DNA of 49,014 nt from Fragilariopsis cylindrus CCMP1102 (GCA_900095095.1 FMBT01000569.1:1-49014); one strand, 5' to 3'. Positions 10,679 through 21,194 are shown, numbered from the stretch's first letter. The notes: a model not told the origin generated them from the sequence alone. Made by a program: numbers and translations.

Positions 10679-11688
10679 GGAATAGCAAATAACGCTACTA
10701 TGCGTGTATCACTTCTACTAAATTCTGCAAGACTGTAACAGTAAATATGAATAGTATTTCAAAATACATAATGTTGAATGCATCAAGATTAATTATGGCA
10801 TATAATATAAAGAGCTCCTGTCTAGTTTTTAGTCGAACTGAAACAGCTGAAAAGTGACTCAACAGCATTGAGGACTTATGTATGTCTAGGACCCTCCACA
10901 CCAAGCTAATGATATAAATTTATATTCCAGATGACACACCAAATCCCAAATATAGAGTCAAGTCAGTCATATGTAGCTAACTTGTCTCACTATTGAAATT
11001 ACCTCTTGTATTTGACTGTAATGTATTTGATTGCAAAGCAAGATAAAGAATAGCATTATACTACAATCTTCTTTTTATAATTCCACAGTCAGCTGACACA
11101 CTTTCCATAAAAGATATAATATATCATCAATACGGATGATAGAGAGACAGAAATAGTAATAGACAGTCAATAGACAGTCAAACACTTCCTATCACCACCT
11201 TCTACATCAATGAAGAGTGACATTTTTGTGAAGGCAGTATCATATCATAGCAGCAAGTCCCAGTTGGACCCCATATTATTTTTATATCATCCAGGGCCTT
11301 GCAAGCCATGGTATCATTGTCGAAGTACAGCTACATTTATGGTGGAATCAGAGACATTGAACTCAGTTGTCCATCCACTTTTTCAGAAAAAAAATCTTCT
11401 TCTTGTAACAATTCAACATTATAAGATGAACAACTTAAGATCAAAAGTGAGGAAGAGTCTCTCTATTGAATAATTCTTCTGTACAGTAGGGTTGAAAAAT
11501 AAAACTCCCATGTTATACGAATATGTTTTTGCCCTAATTACTAACATCAATAATAGATAATGTACATAAACACAACTTTTGACAACAATAACATCTACAT
11601 GATGCAATTCATACAACAGCCACCCCCTCCGCCATCCATCCATCATGTCCACTCTCAGAAGTAAGTGGCATGCATCTGAAATGAAGTA

Positions 11689-12130
11689 GCATTTCATCAA
11701 TTGGGTCATGTATTGAATATGTGTTATGTAGAGCTGATCAAAAAAAATTAAGAGCTATTCAAGAATAATGACCTACAACTTTGTGTACATGATGTATTCG
11801 GAATAGCAGAATTCGAAACGGGATTGATTCCCATCACGTACCATGATCCTCGTTTGAATCTGAAGCTTGCTGTTATGACTATATTAGAATGGAAAGTTAC
11901 CAGGAATATCACGAAGGAATGTTTTACAAAATTTACTGTAACTTGTAAAGCCTTTTGTAAAGAAAATATGCACTAGTCCAGCCACTAAAACTAGATACAA
12001 ATAATAATGAAGCCACTACTGACACTGGTGGAAGAGCTATTCTTGCTGACAGTGATTCCAGCAATAGTTCTGATGATGATGACATATTTGATGGTGCTAG
12101 TGGTATTGGACGTAGTGAATAAAGTCAACA
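11689..12130 (+). pseudogene. Decayed coding relic, copy A of a dispersed repeat
   Basis: From 11689 the sequence matches 15144-15306 at high identity for about 165 bases (GCATTTCATCAATTGGGTCA at the left end, CCATCACGTACCAT at the right). Translation gives pieces such as FHQLGHVLNMCYVELIKK, then AEFETGLIPITYHDPRLN and LKLAVMTILEWKVTR, interrupted by stops. Further on, 12003-12123 reads as an acidic Ser-rich segment (ILADSDSSNSSDDDDIFDG) ending in a stop codon. This looks like the ruin of a mobile-element protein, but I cannot name the family. A sequence profile search of the joined frames would be decisive. Confidence 0.5.
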
Positions 12131-12261
12131 AGTAGGAGATAAAGCAGCGGCAATCCTAGAATTCAAAAACAAGTAAGTGTCATGAAAAGTATTGTGCTAA
12201 GGAACTTACAAATTCAGCACTTTGTTCTTTGTATCCAAATGAATTATTTTACCAACAGATG

Positions 12262-12492
12262 GACAAGCATGAGATGTCGTTCATAACCTACTAAACCTTC
12301 TGTTAGACGAAGCTCAATTTCAAGGTTCTGTTCCTAGTTTGAAACCAAGTGCAGCCCCAAATAGCAATATGCCAAGTAATTTGCCATCAGTAAATCCTAG
12401 CCCTTCACCAAGTGTCGATCCTAGTGAATCATCTACTGTTAGACAAAAGTTGGTGGTAGAAATTTTGACCAGAAAAACCATAGTGTGTATTT
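12262..12492 (+). pseudogene. Fragment of a PSxxPS-repeat (Pro/Ser-rich) protein
   Basis: An open frame without a start codon reads NLLLDEAQFQGSVPSLKPS, then PSNLPSVNPSPSPSVDPSES, ending at a TGA near 12495. The P-S-x-x-P-S stalk repeats are common in diatom extracellular and cell-wall associated proteins. No signal peptide or folded domain is attached and upstream frames are closed, so I call it a gene fragment. Confidence 0.45.
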
Positions 12493-12559
12493 GAAGGTAA
12501 AGTTGGACAGGTCTTAACAAAATTGATAGTAAAGAAGAGACAGTACTGAAAAAAATCTC

Positions 12560-12715
12560 CCTACGGCTGTGCCCCTCACCAGCCAGGATAGGCCATGAGA
12601 GGAAATCCATCCTCCCTCACTCCCCGGATGGGTGGTTCCCTCCCATGCCCTCCCTAAATGATGGGGATACGCCCCCTCATACTACCCCAGTTTTCAAGAG
12701 CTTTGCCCTCTCAAA
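12560..12715. other. GC- and C-rich island
   Basis: About 155 bases are clearly richer in G+C than their surroundings, with runs such as CTCCCTCACTCCCCGG and ACGCCCCCTC. No open frame or RNA structure is evident. It may mark the end of an inserted element. Confidence 0.4.
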
Positions 12716-12747
12716 TGGCACCTTATATAATATATACACGTATATAT

Positions 12748-12898
12748 GAACTGAAAAAATATAGACTATTTACAATATACAATATACAACTGAAAGGAAA
12801 GGTATACAATATACAATATACAGTATACAAGAACTAAATGAAAAAGTATACAGTATACAGTATACAGTATACACATATACAACTGAAAAAAGTATACG
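12748..12898. repeat. TATAC minisatellite with higher-order units
   Basis: Four units begin with [C/G]AACT(G/A)AA at 12748, 12787, 12831 and 12880. Each continues with an A-rich block, then a variable number of seven-base AATATAC or AGTATAC repeats. Spacing is 39, 44 and 49 bases. The GTATAC words are self-complementary, so the array can fold on itself. Confidence 0.8.
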
Positions 12899-13315
12899 GT
12901 CCACCCTGGTATAAAACTAATTACAAATTACATATTACACTCTGTATTCAGTACGGCGGTAGTATACTCAAACCTGAAATATATTAGAGTTAGATACTGT
13001 CAGATACTGGACAGAACTGTGTATGCAGGTAGAAGTTGGACTAGTGCCTAGTATTATAGCTTGAATATTTGTACAGTACGACGACTTTAACGCGATGCGC
13101 GGATCTTGGCACCCCGTATAAATTATTACCCCTGATCGCTCTCAAGCCAGAAGCGCTTTAAAACCCGAGTTTCTCCGTTGATGCCAAACATTTAAACAAT
13201 AACAATCAAAAGAAAATTCTTTTGGCGTTTAACACCATGATAGTAGTATCAAAAAATGTCAAGGAATGAAGTTTACATAACTACAACTAACAAAGAAATA
13301 TTCTGACGCATTTAC

Positions 13316-13318
<3 letters not shown>

Positions 13319-13351
<33 letters not shown>
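13319..13351. repeat. CT microsatellite
   Basis: About 16 CT units lie upstream of the SLATT-like gene, followed directly by TTAGCTAGAGCTAGC, which contains a short palindrome. Confidence 0.9.
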
Positions 13352-13352
<1 letters not shown>

Positions 13353-13538
13353 AGCTAGAGCTAGCTATGCGGTAGAGATTACAAGAGAAGAAGCGGAGAA
13401 CAAGTACCCCTGATAATATTATTCAGTACCGCGATGCCGGTTGTGTAGATACTGCAATCGATATTATTATTGGCTACAATCAATACCGTACGAAAGATTG
13501 TAAAACTATCCTATAATAAATTAGGCAATACTTGTACA

Positions 13539-14766
13539 ATGGTTGAAGAAAACGAGACGACTGCGTTGCTAGCAGAGCCGAGTGATAATACTAATAGTGA
13601 TAGTGATATGGAAAATGCTCGTAAATCAAACAAGAAAGAGAAAGTTATTAATGAAACGTCATTATTAGATAATGATAACAGTAATATTGGCGGAATTACT
13701 TCGCCAAATGCAGTCTCAGCAGTATCAGCACGAGATAAAGGAGTCGACGTCGTCAACGACGATAATAAGCTAAAATTAGATTTTCATTCGGCATTTAGTT
13801 TAAAACAAGAGATCCAAATGAATAGAAATAAGAATGCACTCACTTGGCAATTTCTATCAGGTAAGAGTCGAGTCTTTTTATTTTGTGTATTGAATAAATT
13901 GAAATGAAATAATAAAATGATCGTTGTGAATTTTTTGCTTTATTTTATTTAGCTGCTCGTCGACTATTAAATATACTATTATGAGTCCCAACACTATTTT
14001 TTTCCCTTCTTACGGATTTATCACATGCTTATATTATTACACAGCCCTACAGTTTTGGTTATTTACTGTTCCACAGGCTATCCTTACTATGATTAGTGCT
14101 ATATTAGCATTTATGGCAACATCTGAATTGTTCGATGCAAGAACTAAAATTATAATCAATACAATTGTAGGTAGTGCATCGGGGATTGTTGTTTTCTTAC
14201 AAACTATGAGTGGTGTTTGTGATTATGGGATACGAGCTTCGATGCATCAAACTACTGCTCTTAGTCTACGTTCTTTAGGAGATGATCTATCCCTTGTAGG
14301 GATCGAAGAAAAAGCTAAATATTACAATAGGAAAAAAAGTGATGATGATGATGATGATAACGATGATGAAAATAATGATTCTCCAAATTATACTTTTGAA
14401 GACCTCCGAACTCGATTTTTACAGTGTCAATCTGGGTGTCAATCAACTGTCCCATTAAAAATAAATGACGCATTTGAAAGTCTCGATTCATCTTTATTGA
14501 TCATGCTTACTGATAAGAATGTCTTCTGGTTGGTAAACCAATACCAATCGGCAGAAGCTTTTGTTCAGGATTTTGTCTACATTAGAGCATACGATATACT
14601 TACTAAAAATATTGTTGATTCTCTTTTTTGGCCATTTCATATTCCTAAAACAAAAATTCTGGTAAACAGAACAATAGAAGAACTTAAAAATGAATTGGTA
14701 AAAGCTGATTCATTTTTCCCAGAAATAACTTCTACATTATCGTCAGATTCATCAGAATCAGCATAA
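13539..14766 (+). CDS. Two-transmembrane protein with a SLATT/DUF4231-like topology
   Basis: Exon 1 runs 13539-13860 (MVEENETTALLAEP; the first real ATG) and exon 2 from 13953. The N-terminus is polar. After the splice come two adjacent membrane segments (VPQAILTMISAILAFMA and IVGSASGIVVFLQTM). Directly after the second is a helix with RASMHQTTALSLRSLGDDL. Two TMs followed by an R-x-x-x-H-x-x-A-x-x-L-x-x-L helix is the pattern of SLATT/DUF4231 proteins, known in bacteria as effectors beside nucleotide-sensing genes. The eukaryotic function is unknown. A TGA arises at 13980-13982 just after the splice. One missing base near 13978 would make 379 codons; a second small intron ending at the CCTACAG before 14052 is the alternative. 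The tail ends in SSDSSESA. Confidence 0.6.
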
Positions 14767-15111
14767 GCAGCAGCAACATCAACAACTAGTTACTACTTAT
14801 ATAACTACAAATGAATAGAATCATGAAACAAGAACAATATCAACACAATGAAAACATCATATATGATGCCACAGAACAACAGTATTCTACGATGGTTATA
14901 GATGAGCTGCAATTACAATTACAACGACACATAACCATCTTAAATAGTAGCAACAACAACAAAGTACCGCATCATACAAAAGATTGTCCTATAGTATAGC
15001 ATCACAAAGAAAAAGAAATATTTAGAAATAGGTAATTATATTTAATTATGATAATTTTATGACCTTCATTGAACTGTATTTATTGTATCTTCTATTGTTA
15101 TAATCGTACTT

Positions 15112-15140
15112 GTATTCATATTCATATTCATATTCATATT
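15112..15140. repeat. TATTCA hexanucleotide microsatellite
   Basis: Nearly five units of TATTCA abut the left end of repeat copy B. Confidence 0.85.
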
Positions 15141-15143
15141 GGG

Positions 15144-15306
15144 CAGCATTTCATCAATTGGGTCATGTATTGAATATGTGTTATGTAAAGCTGATCAAAA
15201 AAATTGAAGAGCTATTTAAGAATATTGACCTACAAGTACACTATTCATTCGGATTAGTAAAATTCGAAACGGGATTGATTCAATTCCCATCACGTACCAT
15301 AGTACG
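15144..15306 (+). pseudogene. Copy B of the dispersed relic repeat
   Basis: The sequence is highly similar to 11689-11850. Here the frame is still open: FHQLGHVLNMCYVKLIKK, then FETGLIQFPSRT. The match starts at GCATTTCATCAATTGGG and ends at CATCACGTACCAT, so both boundaries are sharp. It is likely a fragment of a repeated element; no terminal repeats or target duplication are obvious. Confidence 0.6.
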
Positions 15307-15660
15307 ACTGAAAGTAATCTTCAAAAGTAACCGCGACTGCATATTATTGTTTCGCCTCTTCCGAATGACTTGTTAAATATCAAATTCAAAATTAAATTTT
15401 TAAAACGAGTTGTTTGTCTTTTTTTGTCTTGAAAGTATAATAACGAGATTGGTCGTAAAGGACAGTACAGTAGAGCATTCTTTACTGTAGATTTTAGAAC
15501 TTTTGCAAATTGTGGTAGCAGCACGATCGAAAAGGAAAACAACTATTTTCTTATTATAGTATTTATTTCTCAAAGAAAGAAAGAGAGAGAAAGAACATAT
15601 TGTCGTCTAATAAACAAGTAAGTAAGTAATATTCCATTCCATTCCATTACTATTATTATT

Positions 15661-15852
15661 ATGTTAGCCCGTGATCGATTCCAAACTGAAACACCGAATG
15701 TTATTGATCCTGGTGAGGATGCTCCACCATTACCAAATCCAAATCGTCATTGTTCTTATAGTTTCGAAGATGAATATAATGATAATGGTAATGATAATGG
15801 TAATGGTAATAGCAACAGCAGTGGTACTTTTAAATCAAGTCGAACAAGCCGG

Positions 15853-15885
<33 letters not shown>

Positions 15886-18620
15886 CGTCGGGGAAGTGAT
15901 ATCTACAGAAATGGTAATAAGGGAACTATTTCTAAGGGTATTCGTATCTCACGTTGTATTCTAAATGATGATGATGACAATATCAACGATAATAATAATT
16001 ACGATAATAATAATAACAACAACAACAACAACAACAAGATTGGTGGTAATATTGAGCAGCAGATGAACAAACAACCATTATTTGGTGTTGTCGATCACAA
16101 GGATAATGATAATGATAATAAGAATAAGAATGGTATCGCTCGTGATGAGTGTGAGGCACGTGTCTTCGCAGCAGCGATGATGAATGAATCCGAAAGACGA
16201 CAACACAGTAGCAGTAGTAGGAATCTTCTACTTAACATCAGCAATAGCAGCAATCGTAGCAGCAGTAGACATAACAGCATCAATAGCAGTAGCAGTAATA
16301 GCACTACTACCATCATCGACCGCAGACAGGAATTATCATCATCGAAAGCATCATCTTTATCATCCTTACGAAAAATGATGAATCGTGCATCATCATTTCG
16401 AGGAGGCAGTAATAATTGCTTGTCGTCGAAGAAGATATTGAAAGAAAAAGAGGAAATTTCAATTCAATAATGAGGAACTGGATACTATTTATTTAGTAGA
16501 CGATAATGATACCAACAATAATCACGTTATTACCAATGATATTACATTATCATCATCGTCATCATTGTCAGGTAATAGTAATAAATATCTTGATTTTCTT
16601 CACAGAAAAATGATCTGTCGTATTGGTATTTGTTTCATTGTTGCAATATTGGTTGTGACGAGTTTTGCGGTTGTAGCAGCAATGTCTCGTCATCCACAAC
16701 AACAACAACAAAATCAATCATCATCGTCATCGATTCGAGGTGGAGGTGGTGGAAGTGGAGGAGAAAGTTCCAGTAATACGTCTACAGCTGTAAAGATATC
16801 GAATGATAAACGTCTTGAATCGATAATTCAGTTCTTATCATCATCCTCATCATCATCGTCGTCGTCGTTGTCTTTGGATCGGGATCGGAAATTTCAATTT
16901 CATCTACAAAAGATTTGTATGATTCATCATCACCACAATATCGTGCTGCTAAATGGTTAGCAGATGATGATTCAGAACGTCTTGCTGTACCAACAACATC
17001 AACAACATCAGCATCAGCAACTGTAATGTCATCGTCGTCTCCCTTTAACTTTGTTCAACGGTACGTCTTGGCCGTTTTATACTTTGCTTTAGGTGGTGGT
17101 GATAGTTGTGGTAGTGGTAGTGGTGGTGACGATAATAATAACAGTAACGGATCATCATCATCATCATCATGGAACAATGATTATCATTTTGTTTCAAATG
17201 ATCAACACGAATGTTCTTGGTTTGAAACAGTTTTAGTTGACAACAACAACAATAATAAGAAAGACAACAACGTCGGTGGCGAAGACGACTCTCAGCATTA
17301 TTACGCTATGGGGGTGACGTGTGATCGTGACTTACAAGTTCGGAGTATTTCATTGCGTAAGTTGTTGACATATAAGTACTACTTCATCATTACTAAGTAG
17401 TCCTATACCATACAGTCACAAACACACACACACACACAATGCATTGGTATACCTTTGCTTTCATCTATTCTCACCATTCATCATTACATTCTTCCTTCCT
17501 TATCATATTTCTTTCTATCACTTTTTGCTGCAGCCTCTAACAATTTGAAAGGTAGCATCCCACGTGAAATCCAGTATCTATCTAGACTTGACTATTTGGA
17601 TTTGTCACATAATTCTATTGACGGATCAATACCACACAGAGAATTATTCTCTCAAAAGAATTTGATACAATTAGAATATTTGAATCTAAAAGATAATCAG
17701 TTGACAGGACCATTATTACCACCATATTTTGGGATGCCGAACAATCATAAACGGTTGCGATTTTTAGATCTTTCAAATAATAATCTTATCCATGATGCAA
17801 AATCAATTGAAAAGGATAACATTAATAGTGGGGTCTCCTCCGAGTCGTGGCACAACGATGACCATCTCGGTGAGACTAATCTTGAAACTCTTGCTCTTGG
17901 TGGCAATAATAATAATGATAACAATCTTGTCGACGATGAAGATGAGAACGAGAACGAGGATATCACAACAACGACAACCTTCATAGTCCCCGAACAGATT
18001 CGATTATTGACAAATCTACGTGAATTATCGTTGAATAATATGAATTTGATTGGTACTATTCCATCTTGGATAGGATTAGAATTACGACATTTGAAATCTT
18101 TGTTATTACATGACAATAAATTCGTGGGAACAGTACCTGAATCAATTGGTTCATTACCAAATTTAGGTAGGTACAGTACAGTACAGTTCAGTTACAGTAC
18201 AAGATGATGAATGCATACGTGCATACATAGTAATAATAGTCTGATGTTGCTCGCAGCGACGAACACGAACGTTTATCTGCTATTTTTGAGAACAGAAAAT
18301 CTCTAACGCTTTATTTGTGTTTCTTGCTCCTTGTTCTCTTCTTCTAAAATAATATTGATACAGTCACCCTCACCCTTCATCATAACAATGTGACTATGGG
18401 AAGTGATAACGGTGCCTTTATCTGCGCAGCCGATAGTGATTATTTTTCATCCTCATTTCCGAAAACAAAATTGGTGTTGGAAACATTAATAACTGATTGT
18501 GGAGATACCACTTGTTCATGTTGCAACGAAGTATGTTGTGACACTGAAGATTGCTTTCAGGACATAGATTGGGATAGCAGTTCATACAGTAACAACAACA
18601 ATGATGCGTATACATGGTAA
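15661..18620 (+). CDS. Membrane-anchored leucine-rich repeat protein (LRR gene 2)
   Basis: Exons 15661-17356, 17534-18166 and 18364-18620 (GT-AG) encode about 861 residues. A long low-complexity cytoplasmic region (poly-Asn, Ser and Asp) precedes one TM segment (ICRIGICFIVAILVV, about 16616-16690). The external part has the LRR cap SPQYRAAKWLADDD, FVQRYVLAVLYFALGG and ECSWFETVL. LRR units follow (SNNLKGSIPREIQYLSRLDY onward), then a Cys-rich cap (CGDTTCSCCNEVCC). The architecture and both intron sites match LRR gene 1. Two frame breaks occur: one extra base in A5 at 16445-16449 and one missing base at GG 16887-16888. They cancel, leaving exactly 862 codons. The role is unknown; surface recognition or adhesion is a family-level guess. 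The start ATG follows CATTC repeats. Confidence 0.8.
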
Positions 18621-18997
18621 ATGATGAAATTGAGATATTGCATCGAGATTGGTTCTTCTACGTGATTGTCACTGACTGACCAATCAATGGGACACAAACA
18701 CACACGCCACCACAAATAAAAAATGAAGATATATAATACATCTTCTACCAAATAGTATAACATATGAGATTTCATAACAAAAACAGCTATCGCATCATGA
18801 TAGGAACATCTTGTTGCACTGCACGTACGTAGATCCTCATGTTTCTGGTTTCACAAAAAAATGATTTCCTAATATTAAAAATAAATATTCGCGAAAATGT
18901 CATCGTTGTTTCACTTTTTTAATCATAGGCTAGGTCTACTAGAGTAGTAATGTAGCATTCTTTTCTCTTCTCTCTCTTCAATTCTCTCTCTCTCTCT
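18621..18997. other. Convergent 3' gap
   Basis: These 377 bases between LRR gene 2 and the thioredoxin gene contain a short CA-rich run (18693-18704) and CT repeats at 18958-18998 that adjoin the thioredoxin stop codon. No gene is visible. Confidence 0.4.
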
Positions 18998-19679
18998 CTA
19001 AGAAATTTTTGGTTCCGGTCCACCAAAAAGTGATGTTCACACATTGCAATAATGTCGTCCCTTCTTAATGCACCTTCGACCCGTCCTTTCAAAACTGCGG
19101 TTGCTGCTTGTTGTTCCTCGGAGACCTCTTCGTCCTTACCTTCTGGTGGAGTAAATTTATCTAGGAACAGTAAAGTTGGTAATCCATTAATAGCTAATCT
19201 TGTTGCCATTTCTTCTTCTTTATCAGTATCTAACTTAACAAATCGTACTTTCCCCTCAAGATCTTTTGCTGCTGCTTCGAATTCTGGACTCATAAGCAAA
19301 CACGGACCGCACCACGTAGCGTAAGCGTCTATAACCAACGGGGTGTCCCATTCTGTTAAAATCATTTCCAATTGTTCTCCGGTAACTACCGACGAAAAAG
19401 AAGAAGAAAGGAAAAAAACCAAGAAATAGTGTTAAAATCTTAGAATTTTAGTTTTCATTGTCATTCCTGCAAGCACCATCTTTATTTATTTTATTGTATC
19501 TTAAACTTACCCATGGTAGCCAATTTGACCGCTTCGACCTCTTCGTCAGCGGCGGACATTGACAACGGCGACGTCCTTCGCGTACAGCTGCTGCTGCTTC
19601 CGCATGTCGTCACCGTGAACGCGTTCGATGAAACAACTAACAGACTGATACTTAGAAGGAAATAAGTTATTGACATCAT
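18998..19679 (-). CDS. Thioredoxin, plastid-targeted
   Basis: Exons 19679-19511 and 19385-18998 are joined through ATM-V-TGEQLEMIL. A signal peptide (MMSITYFLLSISLLVVSS) with the NAFTV cleavage motif indicates plastid import. The thioredoxin fold carries the redox site AYATWCGPC and the cis-Pro motif NGLPTLLF. It should reduce disulfides in stromal target proteins. As written, the frame runs on to 18919 through a CT microsatellite, giving an odd tail of Arg-Glu repeats. Adding one base to the A5 run at 19025-19029 instead gives the compact ending HHFFGGPEPKIS and a stop at 19000-18998, with 186 codons in total; I prefer that. The gene is head to head with the plastid protein at 20138. Confidence 0.85.
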
Positions 19680-20137
19680 AGTATTCGTTCTTTTTATTTA
19701 CTCTGCTGTATTCTTTGCTCTTTATTAAGAATAGAGGCTGTTCTTTGTCGTGGATCGTTAATAGAAGCGCAATGATACCGTAGTAGTGTGAGATGTGTCT
19801 TGGAAGCAATTGATCGTACCGATGAAACTACAAATGATATGTGTGTGTGTGTGGATGACGTTTTTAACAGGGGTTTTTAATTGGTTGCGTAAAATCCAAA
19901 AGATGATCGCGCGTGAAATTTCTCGGACTGGCCCTGCCAAATAAAAATGTGACGTCATTTAGGTATAGTGTGCAGTGATATGATGTGGATGTTTGATCGA
20001 CAATAACATTCATTCTCAGTGTCAAGGATCAATCAGGAGCGAGAGATCCAAACAGAGAAAAATAGAAATTACTATAAAATCAAAATCAAGATTAAAAACA
20101 ACAACAACAACAACAACAAACCAAACCAAACCAAATA
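19680..20137. promoter_or_regulatory. Bidirectional promoter region of two plastid-targeted genes
   Basis: These 458 bases separate the start codons of the thioredoxin gene and the gene at 20138. A GT run is present near 19840, and a perfect TGACGTCA palindrome lies at 19950-19957. A CAA-rich and CCAAA-rich leader runs up to the 20138 ATG. Confidence 0.5.
19950..19957. promoter_or_regulatory. TGACGTCA palindrome (bZIP/CRE-type site)
   Basis: This is a perfect eight-base palindrome about 180 bases upstream of the 20138 ATG and 270 bases upstream of the thioredoxin ATG. Related TGACGT elements in diatom promoters are known to bind bZIP factors in CO2/cAMP responses. Function here is inferred from position only. 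Confidence 0.4.
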
Positions 20138-21194
20138 ATGAAGTTTTCTATCCTTAGTGTCACGGCAGTACTAGCAGCATCCTTCGAATGTTCGTCTGCA
20201 TTTGCGCCCCTCAACAATAGCAATAGAAATAATGTTGTGGTCGTAAATATGGCACAACCCGGTATGGATTTGAGTGGAAATTCGTGGCAACCAGATTCTG
20301 AAAAAATGGGTGTGAGTACTGTAGACAACTATATGTTTTACTACTATTAGTGGCGCCCCTCGGAGTTGCTGTATGTTCGTGCGTTTGTATGTGGCTACAG
20401 CAGTCCATCCTACCGGAACAGTAAAACAATTAGATATTTATACTATTAGATATTTTATTAGTATTCAAGATTGTGGATGCCAAGAATTACTTGAGAATAT
20501 CATTCGGACTGATCTAACTTATTTTTATTGTATTGTATTTTTTCTAAATATCCAATCAATACAACAAACAGTCCACGGATACCGGTGATTATTTCCCCGA
20601 AGGTTACAATGCAGAAGAAGAAATAGCATTCAGCTCTGGAATGATGGGATCACAAGCTGGTCAGGGTGGCAACAGAGAAGGTCCAGAACTTCCAGGTAAA
20701 TTTTAAACTCTTTCTTTTTTCTTATTGGCACACCCTTTACTCGAATTCCTTTCCCTTCTCACCAGATTTATCTTTTCTTTTTCCCTTAATTCAAAGGATT
20801 GGAAGGTCTAGGCGATGATGCCGTTGTAGCGGGGGGTTATCAAATTGATCCGAATATTCCAGAGGGTATGGAATTTATTCCAAGCTCAGTACCAGATGGT
20901 CAACATACGTTCCAAGTTGCATCGACAGGAGATGGTGCATCACTAGAAATTAGTGTCCAATCACCGTGTATGACCTTCGAGGATTACTATGCAGCATTCT
21001 CAAAAGGTTCTCATCCATCATTATCAGTATCGCCATCAACAGGTAGAATGGATAGACGTAAAGGTGATCCAACTGTTATGCTAATTACATGCACACCAAA
21101 TGGTATGAGTGGTGCCCTCACTGGTGATCTTGTTATAAATTTGCCAGAAGACAATTCTTCTATTTGTTATAAGGTAACAGTCAACTCATTGTAA
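20138..21194 (+). CDS. Plastid-targeted protein of unknown function
   Basis: Exons 20138-20311, 20572-20695 and 20797-21194 give 231 residues with all junctions in phase. The N-terminus MKFSILSVTAVLAASFECSS followed by AFAP is a textbook signal peptide plus ASAFAP-type motif, so the product should enter the plastid. The second exon encodes STDTGDYFPEGYNAEEE and SSGMMGSQAGQGG. The third encodes a compact region with PDGQHTFQV, SPSTGRMDRRKGDPTVM, and a beta-rich ending that includes GALTGDLVINLPEDNS and YKVTVNSL. I recognise no named domain; the style suggests a conserved algal plastid protein. It is intact and divergent from the thioredoxin gene. Confidence 0.8.

Larger units (their letters stand above)
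10645..13538. other. 2.9 kb region without an intact gene: relics and repeats
   Basis: The stretch contains an AAT microsatellite (10648-10678), degraded coding relics (11689-12492), a GC-rich island (12560-12715), a TATAC satellite (12748-12898) and a CT microsatellite (13319-13351). An 87-codon open frame at 11210-11473 has no recognisable family. The 10700-11200 part is plain AT-rich sequence in which I see nothing. The last 180 bases should hold the promoter of the gene starting at 13539. Confidence 0.55.
14767..15660. other. Gene-free stretch with a repeat copy
   Basis: This 0.9 kb region lies between the SLATT-like gene and LRR gene 2. A Gln- and Asn-rich 62-codon open frame at 14811-14999 has no recognisable domain and may be 3' UTR. 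It also holds a TATTCA microsatellite (15112-15140) and copy B of the dispersed repeat. CATTC repeats stand just before the LRR start codon. Confidence 0.45.

Noticed and set aside
11210-11473. 87-codon open frame
   Set aside because: No recognisable motif, no splice continuation and flanked by decayed repeats; kept only as part of the gene-free stretch.
14811-14999. 62-codon Gln/Asn-rich open frame after the SLATT-like gene
   Set aside because: It starts 45 bases after a natural stop codon and has only low-complexity sequence; more likely 3' UTR.
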